Shown: in pieces, positions 52,801-61,582 of the stretch
Position numbering within the stretch: the stretch's first letter is position 1
How the letters are laid out: the number at the start of each line of letters is the position of its first letter
From: Streptomyces asiaticus
GTDB taxonomy: Bacteria; Actinomycetota; Actinomycetes; Streptomycetales; Streptomycetaceae
NCBI RefSeq assembly: GCF_018138715.1
Contig: NZ_JAGSHX010000006.1
Location: 8,246,001-8,310,000, forward strand
DNA length: 64,000 nucleotides
Reading direction: 5' to 3'
The notes under the pieces: generated by a model
Seen by the model: only the letters and a program-made list of their open reading frames with translations
Databases searched by the model: none
What the model was told of the DNA's origin: nothing
Translations under genes and position numbers: made by a program

Positions 52801-55800
52801 CCGTTGTCGGCGAGGGTGCGGATGGTGTGCTCGAACTGCACGGTTTGGCGGAGGTTGCGGTACCAGTAGTCGCTGTCGAGGGTGTTGGGTTCGATCCACT
52901 GGCCGGTGACGGTGGAGAGCCAGGGGATGGTGCCGGGGGAGGCGGTGATGTCTGCGAGTGCGTGGTGTAGGTGGTCTTGGATGGTGTCGACGTGTCCGGT
53001 GTGGGAGGCGTAGTCGACGGGGATGATGCGGGCCCTGATGCCCTGGTCGGTGTAGTGGGTGTGCAGCTCGTGGAGGGCGTCGGTGTCGCCTGCGATGACG
53101 GTGGCGTTGGGGCCGTTGTGGGCGGCGATCCAGAGTTTGCCGTGCCAGTTGGTGAGGTTGATGGTGTGGGCGGGGGTGGCGAGGGACATCATGCCGCCGT
53201 GTCCGGCGAGGTGGTGGGCGATGGTCTGGCTGCGGAGGGCGATGATTTTGGCGGCGGTGGGGAGGGTGAGGTGTCCGGCGACGTGGGCGGCGGCGATTTC
53301 GCCTTGGGAGTGGCCGATGACGGCGTCGGGGTGGATGCCCACGGACTGCCAGAGGGCGGCCAGGGAGACGACGACGGCGAAGGTGGCGGGCTGGACGATA
53401 TCGACACGCTCGAGGCTCGGCGCGTCGGGTGCGTCGGTGATGACGTCGATGAGCGACCAGTCGGTGTACGGGGCCAGGGCTTCGGCGCATTCCTTCAGCC
53501 GGGCCGCGAAGACCGGCGAGGTTTTCAGGAGCTGTGCTCCCATGCCGACCCATTGGGCGCCCTGACCGGGGAAGACGAAGACCGTCTTGCCGTGGGTGGT
53601 GGCGTGGCCGGTGGTGAGGCGGGGGTGGGGTTGCCCGGTGGCGAGGGCGGTGAGAGCAGCCGTGGCCTCGTCGCTATCGGTGTCGGTGTCGGTGTCGGTG
53701 TCGGTGAGGATGACGGCACGGTGGTCGTGGAGAGTGCGGGTGGTGGCCAGGGACCAGCCGATGTCCACCGGGCGTGCGTCCACGCCGGATTCCAGGTGAT
53801 CCAGCAGGCGTTGCGCCTGAGCCCGTAGCGCTGCCGGGCTCTTGGCGGACAGGACCCAGGGGGCGATTCCGCCGGTGGCGACCAGCCCAGGGGTGTCCGT
53901 GCCCTGGTCCACCTTCGACGCGGCTTCGGGTTCGGGCTGAGGTGCTTGCTCCAGGATGAGGTGGGCGTTGGTGCCGCTGACGCCGAAGGAGGAGATCCCG
54001 GCGCGGCGCGGGTGGCCGGTCTCCGGCCACGCCCGCCCCTCGGTGAGCAGGGACACCGCGCCCGACGCCCAATCCACCTGCGCGGTCGGTTCGTTGATGT
54101 GCAGGGACCGCGGAAGTGTGCCGTGCCGTATCGCCAGCACCATCTTGATGACGCTGGCCACGCCCGCGGCCGCCTGGGCATGGCCGATGTTGGACTTGAG
54201 CGAACCGAGCCATACCGGCTCGTCCCCCCGGCGCTCCTGTCCGTAGGTGGCCAGGAGGGCCTGGGCCTCGATGGGGTCGCCGAGGGCGGTGCCGGTGCCG
54301 TGGGCTTCGACGGCGTCGATGTCCGAGGGGGACAGTCCGGCGTTCGCCAGCGCCTGCCGGATCACCCGCTGCTGCGACGGCCCGTTCGGCGCGGTGAGGC
54401 CATTGCTGGCCCCGTCCTGGTTGACGGCCGTGCCACGAACCACGGCCAGCACCTCGTGCCCGTTGCGGCGGGCCTCCGAGAGCCGTTCCAGCAGCACCAG
54501 ACCGACGCCCTCGGACCAGTTGGTGCCGTCCGCGCCCTCGCCGAAGGACTTGCAGCGGCCGTCCGACGCGAGGCCGCGCTGGCGCGAGAACTCGACGAAC
54601 GCGCCGGGCTGGCCCATGACGGCGACGCCACCGGCGAGTGCCATCGTGCATTCGCCGGAGCGCAGGGCCTGTACGGCGAGGTGGAGGGCCACCAGCGAGG
54701 AGGAGCAGGCCGTGTCCACGGTCACCGCCGGACCGGTCAGCCCGAAGGTGTACGACACCCGGCCCGACGCCACGCTCGTCGCGCCGCCCACCCCGAGGTA
54801 GCCCTCCAAGCCCTCCGGGGCCGCGCCCGGCCCGACGCCGTACCCCTGGCCGCTGGCCCCGACGAAGACACCGACCTCCTGTCCGCGCAGCGACGTCGGA
54901 ACGATCCCGGAGCGTTCCAGGGTCTCCCAGGCGGTCTCCAGCAGTACGCGCTGCTGCGGGTCCATCGACAGCGCCTCGCGCGGGGAGATGCCGAAGAAGG
55001 CGGCGTCGAACCCGCCCGCGTCGGTGAGGAAACCGCCCTCGCGTACGTAGGACTTGCCCAGAGCGTCCGGGTCGGAGTCGAACAGCTCGGCCAGGTCCCA
55101 GCCCCGGTCCCGCGGGAACGGCCCGATGGCATCGTCTCCGGCGGCGACCAGCCGCCACAGGTCCTCGGGGGTGCGGACGTCCCCGGGCAGGCGGCAGCCC
55201 ATGCCGACCACGACGACCGGATCCTCGGCCTGGTCCGGAGCGGTCCGGTCACGTCGCACCGGCCGGGGCGTGGCCTCGGCCGTACGCCCGCCCAGTTGGT
55301 CACGCAGAAACTCGGCGGTGGCCACGGGGCTCGGGTGGTCGAAGACCAGCGTCGCCGGCAGCCGCAAGCCGGTGGCGGTGTTGAGGCGGTTGCGCAGCTC
55401 CACGGCGGTCAGCGAGTCGAATCCCATGTCACGGAACGCCTGTTCCGGCCCGATGGGGTCGATCGTGGGAAACCCGAGTACCGAAGCGGCCTCTTCACGG
55501 ATCAACTCGACGAGCACACGCTCCTGTTGGGCCTCTGGCAGCCCGGCCAGCCGCTCGACGAGGCCGCCCTCACCGGCCTTGGGCACCGGCCGGGCCGTAC
55601 GCCGCGTCGGCCGGACCAGACCCCGCAACAGTGGCGGGGGCTCCGTGGCCTCCGCGCCGAGGGCGGCGAGGTCGAACCTCATCGGCATCAGCACCGACAG
55701 CCCGGACTCCACCGACCGGTCGAACAGGCCCAGGGCCTCCGTGGTGGACAGCCCGACGATGCCCCCGCGCCGCATCCGGTGCAGATCGCCGGAGCCCAGC

Positions 55801-58800
55801 CCGGCCGTCATGCCACTGGTCTCCGCCCACATGCCCCAGGCCAGCGAGGTGGCGGGGAGTCCGTGCGCACGCCGCCACTGTGCGAGACCGTCCAGATAGG
55901 CGTTGGCGGCGGAGTAGTTGCCCTGCCCGGGCCCGCCGAGGACCCCGGCGGCGGAGGAGTAGATGACGAACGCCGCCAGGTCGTGGTTGTCGTGGGTGAG
56001 GTCGTGGAGGTGGGTGATCGCGTCGACCTTGGGGCGGAAGACGGTGTCGAGGCGGTCGGGGGTGAGTGCGGTGAGGATGCCGTCGTCCAGGGTGCCGGCG
56101 GTGTGGACCACGGCGGTGAGGGGGTGGTCGGCCGGGATGGTGGCGAGGACGGTGGCGAGCTGGTCTCGGTCGGCGGTGTCGCAGGCGGCGATGCGGATGT
56201 GTGCGCCGAGTTCGGTGAGCTCGGTGGTGAGGTCTGTGGCACCGGGGGCATCCGGTCCCCGGCGGCTGAGCAGCAGCAGATGGCGTACGCCCTGCCGGCC
56301 GACGAGGTGGCGGGCGACGGTGGCGCCGAGGGCGCCCGTGCCGCCGGTGACCAGGACCGTGCCATCCGGATCCAGGGCACGGGGGAGGGTGAGCACGAGC
56401 TTGCCGGTGTGCCGTCCCTGGCTCATCCAGCGGAACGCCTCGGGAGCGCGGGTGATGTCCCAGTGCCGTACGGGCAGCGGCTCGATCCGGCCCGCCTCGA
56501 ACAGTTCCACCAGCTGGCCCAGCAACTCCCGCACCCGCTCGGCAGGGGCCTCGCCACCGAGGTCGAACGCCCGGTAGACGACCCCTGGATGCCGCGCCCC
56601 GACCTCGCCGGGCTCCCGCAGATCGGTCTTCCCCATCTCCAGGAACCGGCCGCCGTGGCCGAGGAGCCCGAGGGAGGCGTCGATGTGCTCGCCCGTGAGC
56701 GAGTTGAGAACGACATCGGCGGTGGGAAAGGTGTCGGCGTAGGCGAGGTCGCGGCTGGAGGCGAGGCGTTCGGCGGGAATGCCGAGCCGGTGCAGGGTGT
56801 GGTGTTTGGAGGGGTGGGCGGTGCCCAGGACGGTGGCGCCGAAGTGCTGTGCGAGCTGGACGGCGGCCATGCCCACCCCGCCCGCGGCGGCGTGCACCAG
56901 CACCGTCTCGCCAGGTTGGACCCTCCCGAGGTCCTGCAACGCGTACAGCGCCGTCAGATAGGCCACCGGCACCCCGGCCGCCGTGCCGAAAGACCAGCCC
57001 TCCGGCATCCGGATCACCGTACGCGCGTCGGCGGTGGCCAGCGGGCCGAACGAGCCGGAGAACAGGCCCATCACCCGGTCGCCCACGGCCAGGTCCCCGA
57101 CGCCCGGGCCGACCTCGGTCACCACACCGGCGCCCTCGGTGCCGATCACCGACCGGCCCGGATACATGCCGAGAGTCACCAGCACATCGCGGAAGTTGAG
57201 CCCGGCGGCACGGACCTCGATCCGCACCTGACCGGACTCCAGCGGTGCGGTTCCGGCCTCGTCGGGCAGCAGCGCGAGGTTGTCCAGGGTGCCGTACTCG
57301 GGCGAGTCCAGATGCCACGACGGCTGTGCGGGCACCCGCAGGCCGGGCTCGACCCGGGCCAGGCGTGGCACCCACACCGCGCCACCGCGCACCGCCAGCT
57401 GGGGTTCGTCCCCGGACCCGGCCCACACACCGGCGGGCAGCACGGGGAGCTCCTCGTACGTGGCATCGGCGTCCACCAGGGCCAGCCGCCCCGGGTGTTC
57501 GGCCTGGGCCGAGCGGACCAGGCCCCAGATCGCGGTGGCGGCCGGGTCGGTGACCTCGGCGTCCCCGTGCACGGCGACCGCGCCGCGGGTGACCACGGCC
57601 AGCCGCGTCCCGGCCATCGCGTCGTCGCCGACCCACCGCTGGATCTCCGCCAGCAGGCGGCCGGTGAGCTCCCGGGCGCGCGCGGGCAGCGGCGCGGTGA
57701 GGTCGTTCGCCCACGTGCGCGTGTCGGCCACGAGGACGTCGGGAAGGGTGCCCGCGGTGCCCCTTGCTTCGCCGAGCGGCGCCCAGGAAACCGCGCCCTC
57801 CGGCAAGGCGTGTTCGCTCCAGCGGACCGTCCACAGCGCGTCATCGGCTTTGCCGCTCTCCAGCTGGGCCGGGTCCACCGCCCGCAGCGTGAGCGAGTCC
57901 ACGGAGGCCACCGTCTGGCCCGAGCCATCGGTCAGCCGCACCGCGAACGCGTCGTCGCCCATCGGCCGGACATGCACCCGGACCGCGGTCGCGCCGCCCG
58001 CGTACAGACGGACGTTGTTCCAGGCGAACGGCAGCAGCGTCACCTGTCGCTCCGGATCGGAGGGCAGGCAGAAGCTGCCCGCGTGCAACGCGGCGTCCAG
58101 CAACGCCGGGTGGATGCCGAACCGTTCGGCCTCCGTGGTGTACGCCTCCGGCAGCGCCACGTCGCCGAAGATCTCACCGTCCCGGCGCCACGCGGCGACG
58201 AGCCCGCGGAACGCCGGTCCGTACGCGTAACCGGCGTCGACGAGCGAGCGGTAGAAGTCTTCCACCGGGATCGGCTCGGCTTCGGCGGGTGGCCACTCGC
58301 CGACCGCCCCGTCCCGCGGTGCCGGGACCTGCGCGGTGAGCGTGCCGGTGGCGTGTTCGGTCCAGTCCGTGCCGCCGTCGGCGCGGGAGTAGATCCGCAC
58401 CGTGCGCCGCCCGCCCTCGTCCGCGCCCACGACGACCTGCACACTCAGGGCGGTGTCGGCGGTCAGCGTCATCGGCTGCCCGATCACCAGCTCCTCCAGC
58501 ACCGGGGTGCCGGTCTCGTCCCCGGCGCGCACCGCCAGCTCCACCATCGCCGTGCCGGGCACCAACACCGCACCGGAGATGACGTGTTCGCCCAGCCACG
58601 GCTGGGCCCGTACCGACAGCCGCCCGCTGAGCTGCACACCGCCCGTCTCCGGCAGTTGCACCACAGCGCCCAGCAGCGGGTGGCCCGCCTCCCCGAGGCC
58701 CACCGCGCCCACATCGCCGGACCCGGCGGCCCGCTCCAGCCAGTAGTGCTCATGCTGGAAGGCGTACGTCGGAAGGGCGACGCGCCGGGCGCCGGACCCG

Positions 58801-61556
58801 GCGAACAACGCGTCCAAGTCCACCGGCACACCGCGTACGTACAGACCGGCGAGCCCGGCCAGCACCGCCTGGGCCTCCTGGACGCCCGGACGCAGGGACG
58901 GGACGAACGCCCCGTCCGCCACCGCGGCCGCCTTCACATCCGCATCGGCATCCGGCAGACAGTCCTGGCCCATCGCGGTCAGCACCCCGTCCGGGCCCAG
59001 CTCCAGATGGGTGCGCACGCCCGCGTCGGCGAGCGCGCGGACACCGTCGAGGAACCGCACCGCGCCCCGCACATGCCGCACCCAGTACTCCGGGGTGCAC
59101 AGCTCCTCGGGATCCGCGATCCCACCCGTCAGATTCGACACCACGGGCACCCGGGGCGGCGCGTAGGTCAGCCGCGACACCACCTCGCGGAACGCGTCCA
59201 GCATTCCGTCCATGTGAGGCGAGTGGAACGCGTGCGAGACCACGAGCCGCTTGGTCTTGCGGCCCTGCCGCGCCAGTGTCTCCGCCACCGCCGTGACCAC
59301 GTCCTCGTCACCGGAGACGACCACGGACGTCGGGCCGTTGACCGCGGCGATGGAGGCCAGGTGCTCCTTCCCCGTGAGCAGGGGGATGACCTCGTCCTCG
59401 GCCGCCTCCACCGCGACCATCGCCCCGGTCGCGTCGAGTCGCTGCATCAGCCGCCCGCGCGCCCGCACCAGTGTGCAGGCGTCCGGCAGGGACAGGACCC
59501 CGGCCACATGAGCCGCGACCACCTCGCCGATCGAGTGACCCAGCACATACGCGGGGCGCACCCCCCACGACTCCACGAGCCGGAACAGCGCCACCTCCAG
59601 CGCGAACAGCGCGGGCTGGGTGAACTCGGTCCGGTCCAGCAGCGCCGCCCTCGCCGACCCCTCCTCGGCGAACACCACCTCGGCGAGCGACACCTTGTCG
59701 CCCCCGCCCCCGTCGCCATCTCCAGCGCGCAGGTCGCCGAACTGGGCGCATACGTCATCGAAGGCCCGCGCGAACACCGGGTAGCTGCCGTGCAGTTCCC
59801 GGCCCATTCCGGCGCGCTGGCTGCCCTGGCCGGTGAACAGCACCGCGACCTTGCCGGAGGCCACGGACCCGGTGACCGCCGACCTGGCGGACGCGCCCGA
59901 GGCCACCGCCTCCAGCCCCGCGACGGCCTCCTCGGCATCGGCGCACAGCACGACCGCGCGGTGGTCGTGGAGGCTCCGGGTGGTGGCCAGCGACCAGCCC
60001 ACGTCCCGCGCGCTGCCGGCGTCCGTCTTCCGTACATGGGTCAGCAGCCGGGCGGCCTGGGCCCGCAGCGCCGCCTCCGTATGGCCCGAGAGCACCCAGG
60101 GCACGACGTGGCCGGTGGCGACCGGACCCGGCTCGGTGGACTCCTCCGGCTGCGGGGCGGTGTTGTCCGCCGGGGCCTGCTCGAGGATGACATGGGCGTT
60201 CGTTCCGCTGACGCCGAAGGACGAGATTCCGGCGCGGCGGGCGTGTCCCGTCTCCGGCCACGCCCGCCCCTCGGTGAGCAGGGACACCGCGCCCGTGCCC
60301 CAGTTCACCTTGGAGGTGGGCTCTTCGGCGTGGAGGGTCTTCGGCAGCCGGCCGTGCCGTAACGCCATGACGGTCTTGATGACACTGGCGATCCCGGCGG
60401 CGGCCTGCGCATGTCCGATGTTGGACTTCAACGACCCCAGCCACAGCGGTTGGTCCTCCGGACGGTTCCGGCCGTACGTGGCAAGAAGCGCCTGGGCCTC
60501 GATCGGGTCGCCGAGGGCGGTGCCGGTGCCATGGGCCTCGACCGCGTCCACATCGGCCACCGTCAGCCCGGCGTTGGACAGCGCCTGGCGGATCACCCGC
60601 TCCTGGGAAGGGCCGTTGGGCGCGGTGAGGCCGTTGCTCGCGCCGTCCTGGTTGACCGCCGTGCCCCGGATGACGGCCAGGACGTCGTGGCCGTTGCGGC
60701 GCGCGTCGGAGAGCCGCTCCAGCAACACGAGCCCGACACCCTCGGACCAGGTGGTGCCGTCGGCGCTCTCGCCGAACGACTTGCAGCGCCCGTCGGGTGC
60801 CAGGCCACGCTGGCGGGAGAACTCCACGAACGCGGTGGGCTGGCCCATGACGGCGACACCACCGGCCAGCGCCATGGAGCATTCGCCGGACCGCAGTGCC
60901 TGTACGGCGAGATGGGTGGCCACGAGTGAGGAGGAGCAGGCGGTGTCCACGGTCACGGCGGGCCCGGTCAGCCCGAGCGTGTACGACACGCGTCCGGAGA
61001 TGACGCTGCCGGAGGCGCCGACCCCGAGATAGCCCTCCAGGCCCTTGGGCGCATCACCCGGGCCGCCGCCGTACCCCTGGCCGCTGCCCCCGGCGAACAC
61101 CGCGATGTCGCGGCCCTCCACCGACCGCGGATCCATCCCCGCCCGCTCGAACGTCTCCCACGCGGTCTCCAGCAGCAGCCGCTGCTGCGGGTCCAGCGAC
61201 AGGGCCTCGCGCGGCGAGATGCCGAAGAACGCGGCATCGAAACCGCCCGCACCCTCCAGGAATCCCGCCTCGCGCACGTAGGACTTGCCCACGGCGTCCG
61301 GATCGGAGTCGAAGAGTGTCTCCAGGTCCCAGCCGCGGTCCTGGGGGAACGGGCCGATCGCGTCCCGGCCCTCGGCGACCAGCTCCCACAGCGACTCCGG
61401 GTCGGTCACCCCGCCCGGCAGCCGGCACGCCATCGCCACGATCGCCACGGGTTCGGTGGACTCGGCGATCAGCCGGTCGTTCTCCCGCCGCAGCCGTTCG
61501 ACGTCCATCAGCGAGGTACGCAGCGCCTTGACCAGGTCTTCCCGGGACGCAGCCAT
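49899..61556 (-). CDS. gdmA3: Type I modular polyketide synthase, modules 6 and 7
   Basis: 3885 aa from the ATG at 61556 (GAGAGGAG upstream). N-terminal docking coiled coil 1-33. Module 6: KS (Cys207 in VDTACSSS), AT (Ser675, GHSIGE; HAFH, malonyl type), DH (His991, HVISGAVLVP), ER (about 1420-1730, HAAAGGVGMAAVQ), KR with LDD (B-type), ACP (Ser2048). Module 7: KS (Cys2284), AT (Ser2750, GHSQGE; YASH, methylmalonyl type), DH (His3057, HAVSGTVLLP), KR with LDD (B-type), ACP (Ser3819), no ER. No thioesterase follows; gdmF does release. All catalytic residues look intact. Codon 405 is TTA. Output fits C1-C4 of geldanamycin with methyl at C2, C2=C3, and C4-C5 saturated. Confidence 0.93.
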   Translation of the reverse strand: MAASREDLVKALRTSLMDVERLRRENDRLIAESTEPVAIVAMACRLPGGVTDPESLWELVAEGRDAIGPFPQDRGWDLETLFDSDPDAVGKSYVREAGFLEGAGGFDAAFFGISPREALSLDPQQRLLLETAWETFERAGMDPRSVEGRDIAVFAGGSGQGYGGGPGDAPKGLEGYLGVGASGSVISGRVSYTLGLTGPAVTVDTACSSSLVATHLAVQALRSGECSMALAGGVAVMGQPTAFVEFSRQRGLAPDGRCKSFGESADGTTWSEGVGLVLLERLSDARRNGHDVLAVIRGTAVNQDGASNGLTAPNGPSQERVIRQALSNAGLTVADVDAVEAHGTGTALGDPIEAQALLATYGRNRPEDQPLWLGSLKSNIGHAQAAAGIASVIKTVMALRHGRLPKTLHAEEPTSKVNWGTGAVSLLTEGRAWPETGHARRAGISSFGVSGTNAHVILEQAPADNTAPQPEESTEPGPVATGHVVPWVLSGHTEAALRAQAARLLTHVRKTDAGSARDVGWSLATTRSLHDHRAVVLCADAEEAVAGLEAVASGASARSAVTGSVASGKVAVLFTGQGSQRAGMGRELHGSYPVFARAFDDVCAQFGDLRAGDGDGGGGDKVSLAEVVFAEEGSARAALLDRTEFTQPALFALEVALFRLVESWGVRPAYVLGHSIGEVVAAHVAGVLSLPDACTLVRARGRLMQRLDATGAMVAVEAAEDEVIPLLTGKEHLASIAAVNGPTSVVVSGDEDVVTAVAETLARQGRKTKRLVVSHAFHSPHMDGMLDAFREVVSRLTYAPPRVPVVSNLTGGIADPEELCTPEYWVRHVRGAVRFLDGVRALADAGVRTHLELGPDGVLTAMGQDCLPDADADVKAAAVADGAFVPSLRPGVQEAQAVLAGLAGLYVRGVPVDLDALFAGSGARRVALPTYAFQHEHYWLERAAGSGDVGAVGLGEAGHPLLGAVVQLPETGGVQLSGRLSVRAQPWLGEHVISGAVLVPGTAMVELAVRAGDETGTPVLEELVIGQPMTLTADTALSVQVVVGADEGGRRTVRIYSRADGGTDWTEHATGTLTAQVPAPRDGAVGEWPPAEAEPIPVEDFYRSLVDAGYAYGPAFRGLVAAWRRDGEIFGDVALPEAYTTEAERFGIHPALLDAALHAGSFCLPSDPERQVTLLPFAWNNVRLYAGGATAVRVHVRPMGDDAFAVRLTDGSGQTVASVDSLTLRAVDPAQLESGKADDALWTVRWSEHALPEGAVSWAPLGEARGTAGTLPDVLVADTRTWANDLTAPLPARARELTGRLLAEIQRWVGDDAMAGTRLAVVTRGAVAVHGDAEVTDPAATAIWGLVRSAQAEHPGRLALVDADATYEELPVLPAGVWAGSGDEPQLAVRGGAVWVPRLARVEPGLRVPAQPSWHLDSPEYGTLDNLALLPDEAGTAPLESGQVRIEVRAAGLNFRDVLVTLGMYPGRSVIGTEGAGVVTEVGPGVGDLAVGDRVMGLFSGSFGPLATADARTVIRMPEGWSFGTAAGVPVAYLTALYALQDLGRVQPGETVLVHAAAGGVGMAAVQLAQHFGATVLGTAHPSKHHTLHRLGIPAERLASSRDLAYADTFPTADVVLNSLTGEHIDASLGLLGHGGRFLEMGKTDLREPGEVGARHPGVVYRAFDLGGEAPAERVRELLGQLVELFEAGRIEPLPVRHWDITRAPEAFRWMSQGRHTGKLVLTLPRALDPDGTVLVTGGTGALGATVARHLVGRQGVRHLLLLSRRGPDAPGATDLTTELTELGAHIRIAACDTADRDQLATVLATIPADHPLTAVVHTAGTLDDGILTALTPDRLDTVFRPKVDAITHLHDLTHDNHDLAAFVIYSSAAGVLGGPGQGNYSAANAYLDGLAQWRRAHGLPATSLAWGMWAETSGMTAGLGSGDLHRMRRGGIVGLSTTEALGLFDRSVESGLSVLMPMRFDLAALGAEATEPPPLLRGLVRPTRRTARPVPKAGEGGLVERLAGLPEAQQERVLVELIREEAASVLGFPTIDPIGPEQAFRDMGFDSLTAVELRNRLNTATGLRLPATLVFDHPSPVATAEFLRDQLGGRTAEATPRPVRRDRTAPDQAEDPVVVVGMGCRLPGDVRTPEDLWRLVAAGDDAIGPFPRDRGWDLAELFDSDPDALGKSYVREGGFLTDAGGFDAAFFGISPREALSMDPQQRVLLETAWETLERSGIVPTSLRGQEVGVFVGASGQGYGVGPGAAPEGLEGYLGVGGATSVASGRVSYTFGLTGPAVTVDTACSSSLVALHLAVQALRSGECTMALAGGVAVMGQPGAFVEFSRQRGLASDGRCKSFGEGADGTNWSEGVGLVLLERLSEARRNGHEVLAVVRGTAVNQDGASNGLTAPNGPSQQRVIRQALANAGLSPSDIDAVEAHGTGTALGDPIEAQALLATYGQERRGDEPVWLGSLKSNIGHAQAAAGVASVIKMVLAIRHGTLPRSLHINEPTAQVDWASGAVSLLTEGRAWPETGHPRRAGISSFGVSGTNAHLILEQAPQPEPEAASKVDQGTDTPGLVATGGIAPWVLSAKSPAALRAQAQRLLDHLESGVDARPVDIGWSLATTRTLHDHRAVILTDTDTDTDTDSDEATAALTALATGQPHPRLTTGHATTHGKTVFVFPGQGAQWVGMGAQLLKTSPVFAARLKECAEALAPYTDWSLIDVITDAPDAPSLERVDIVQPATFAVVVSLAALWQSVGIHPDAVIGHSQGEIAAAHVAGHLTLPTAAKIIALRSQTIAHHLAGHGGMMSLATPAHTINLTNWHGKLWIAAHNGPNATVIAGDTDALHELHTHYTDQGIRARIIPVDYASHTGHVDTIQDHLHHALADITASPGTIPWLSTVTGQWIEPNTLDSDYWYRNLRQTVQFEHTIRTLADNGYRTYIEVSPHPVLTTAIQETLETTNTLHTTTVTGTLRRDDDTPTRFLTHLAELSTRGTPMDWPTAYTGSQPSPIPLPTYPFEHETFWLDRGGPGDVRAVGLEDTGHPLVGAVVSVPDTGGVLLTGRLSLHSHPWLADHAVSGTVLLPGTAMVELAVRAGDEADTPTLEELVISRPMTVPDEGTLHVQVLVGGEERGRRKVGVYSRPEGIRQWTEHATGTLTAGATTPPPENAQPWPPEGSEPVALEGFYEHLAEVGYEYGPAFRGLRAVWKRDDEVFAEVSVPEEQTGVAGRFGIHPALLDATLHAGNFCFQSDGERPTMLPFAWTDVRLHAVGATAVRVRATVSDGDGLCVRIIDPQGVPVATIGSLQLRETTPDQLRALSAASGGNALWAVGWSECGLDATEARWAALGESRLPDSPPGYADVSEAVAAMEMVEAGERPAVLVADVSAWVPEKTGSIDRTHALCARVLELLRQWVDRPELAETRLVVLTHGAMAVHDTAEVTDPAAAAVWGLVRSAQSEHPGRIQLIDTDDHSHRVLPTALAAAEAQLALRDATAYTPQLTPAPATTPEPLALNPEGTVLITGGTGTLGALTARHLITHHGARHLLLTSRQGPDAPGATDLTTELTELGAHVRIAACDTADRDQLTTLLADIPADHPLTAIIHTAGTLDDALLTDLTPDRLDTVLRPKVDALTHLHDLTHDNHDLAAFVVYSSATGTLGTPGQANYAAANTYADALAQQRHAAGLPATSLAWGLWETTSALTAGMTTTQQQRTRDSGVIPLTDADGMRLLDTALAAPHPHLVPLKLDLAALQNNTGPHTLPPLLRTLIRGRHRPTAHTSAQPEADAPSLAERLAALDPTQRHQRLTELVRAEAAAVLGHATPDAVGPDDALFEIGFDSLTAVELRNRLNTATGLQLAAAMLFDYPTPSMAAEHLQDQLALSAATTDTDVAAREAAEDDDQSTER
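53677..53706. repeat. Hexanucleotide repeat in the KS7-AT7 linker
   Basis: Five perfect TCGGTG units, encoding a Thr-Asp run (TDTDTDTDTDSD) in a linker between KS and AT of module 7. In frame and likely tolerated. Confidence 0.85.
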
Positions 61557-61582
61557 GTGTGCTCCTCTCCGCAACCGCGGCG

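Noticed and set aside
53946..60362. A 2138-codon open frame on the plus strand, antisense to the PKS
   Set aside because: It is a mirror of high-GC third-position bias in the real PKS frame. Its composition (Gly, Arg, Pro, His rich) shows no domain and it has no ribosome site.
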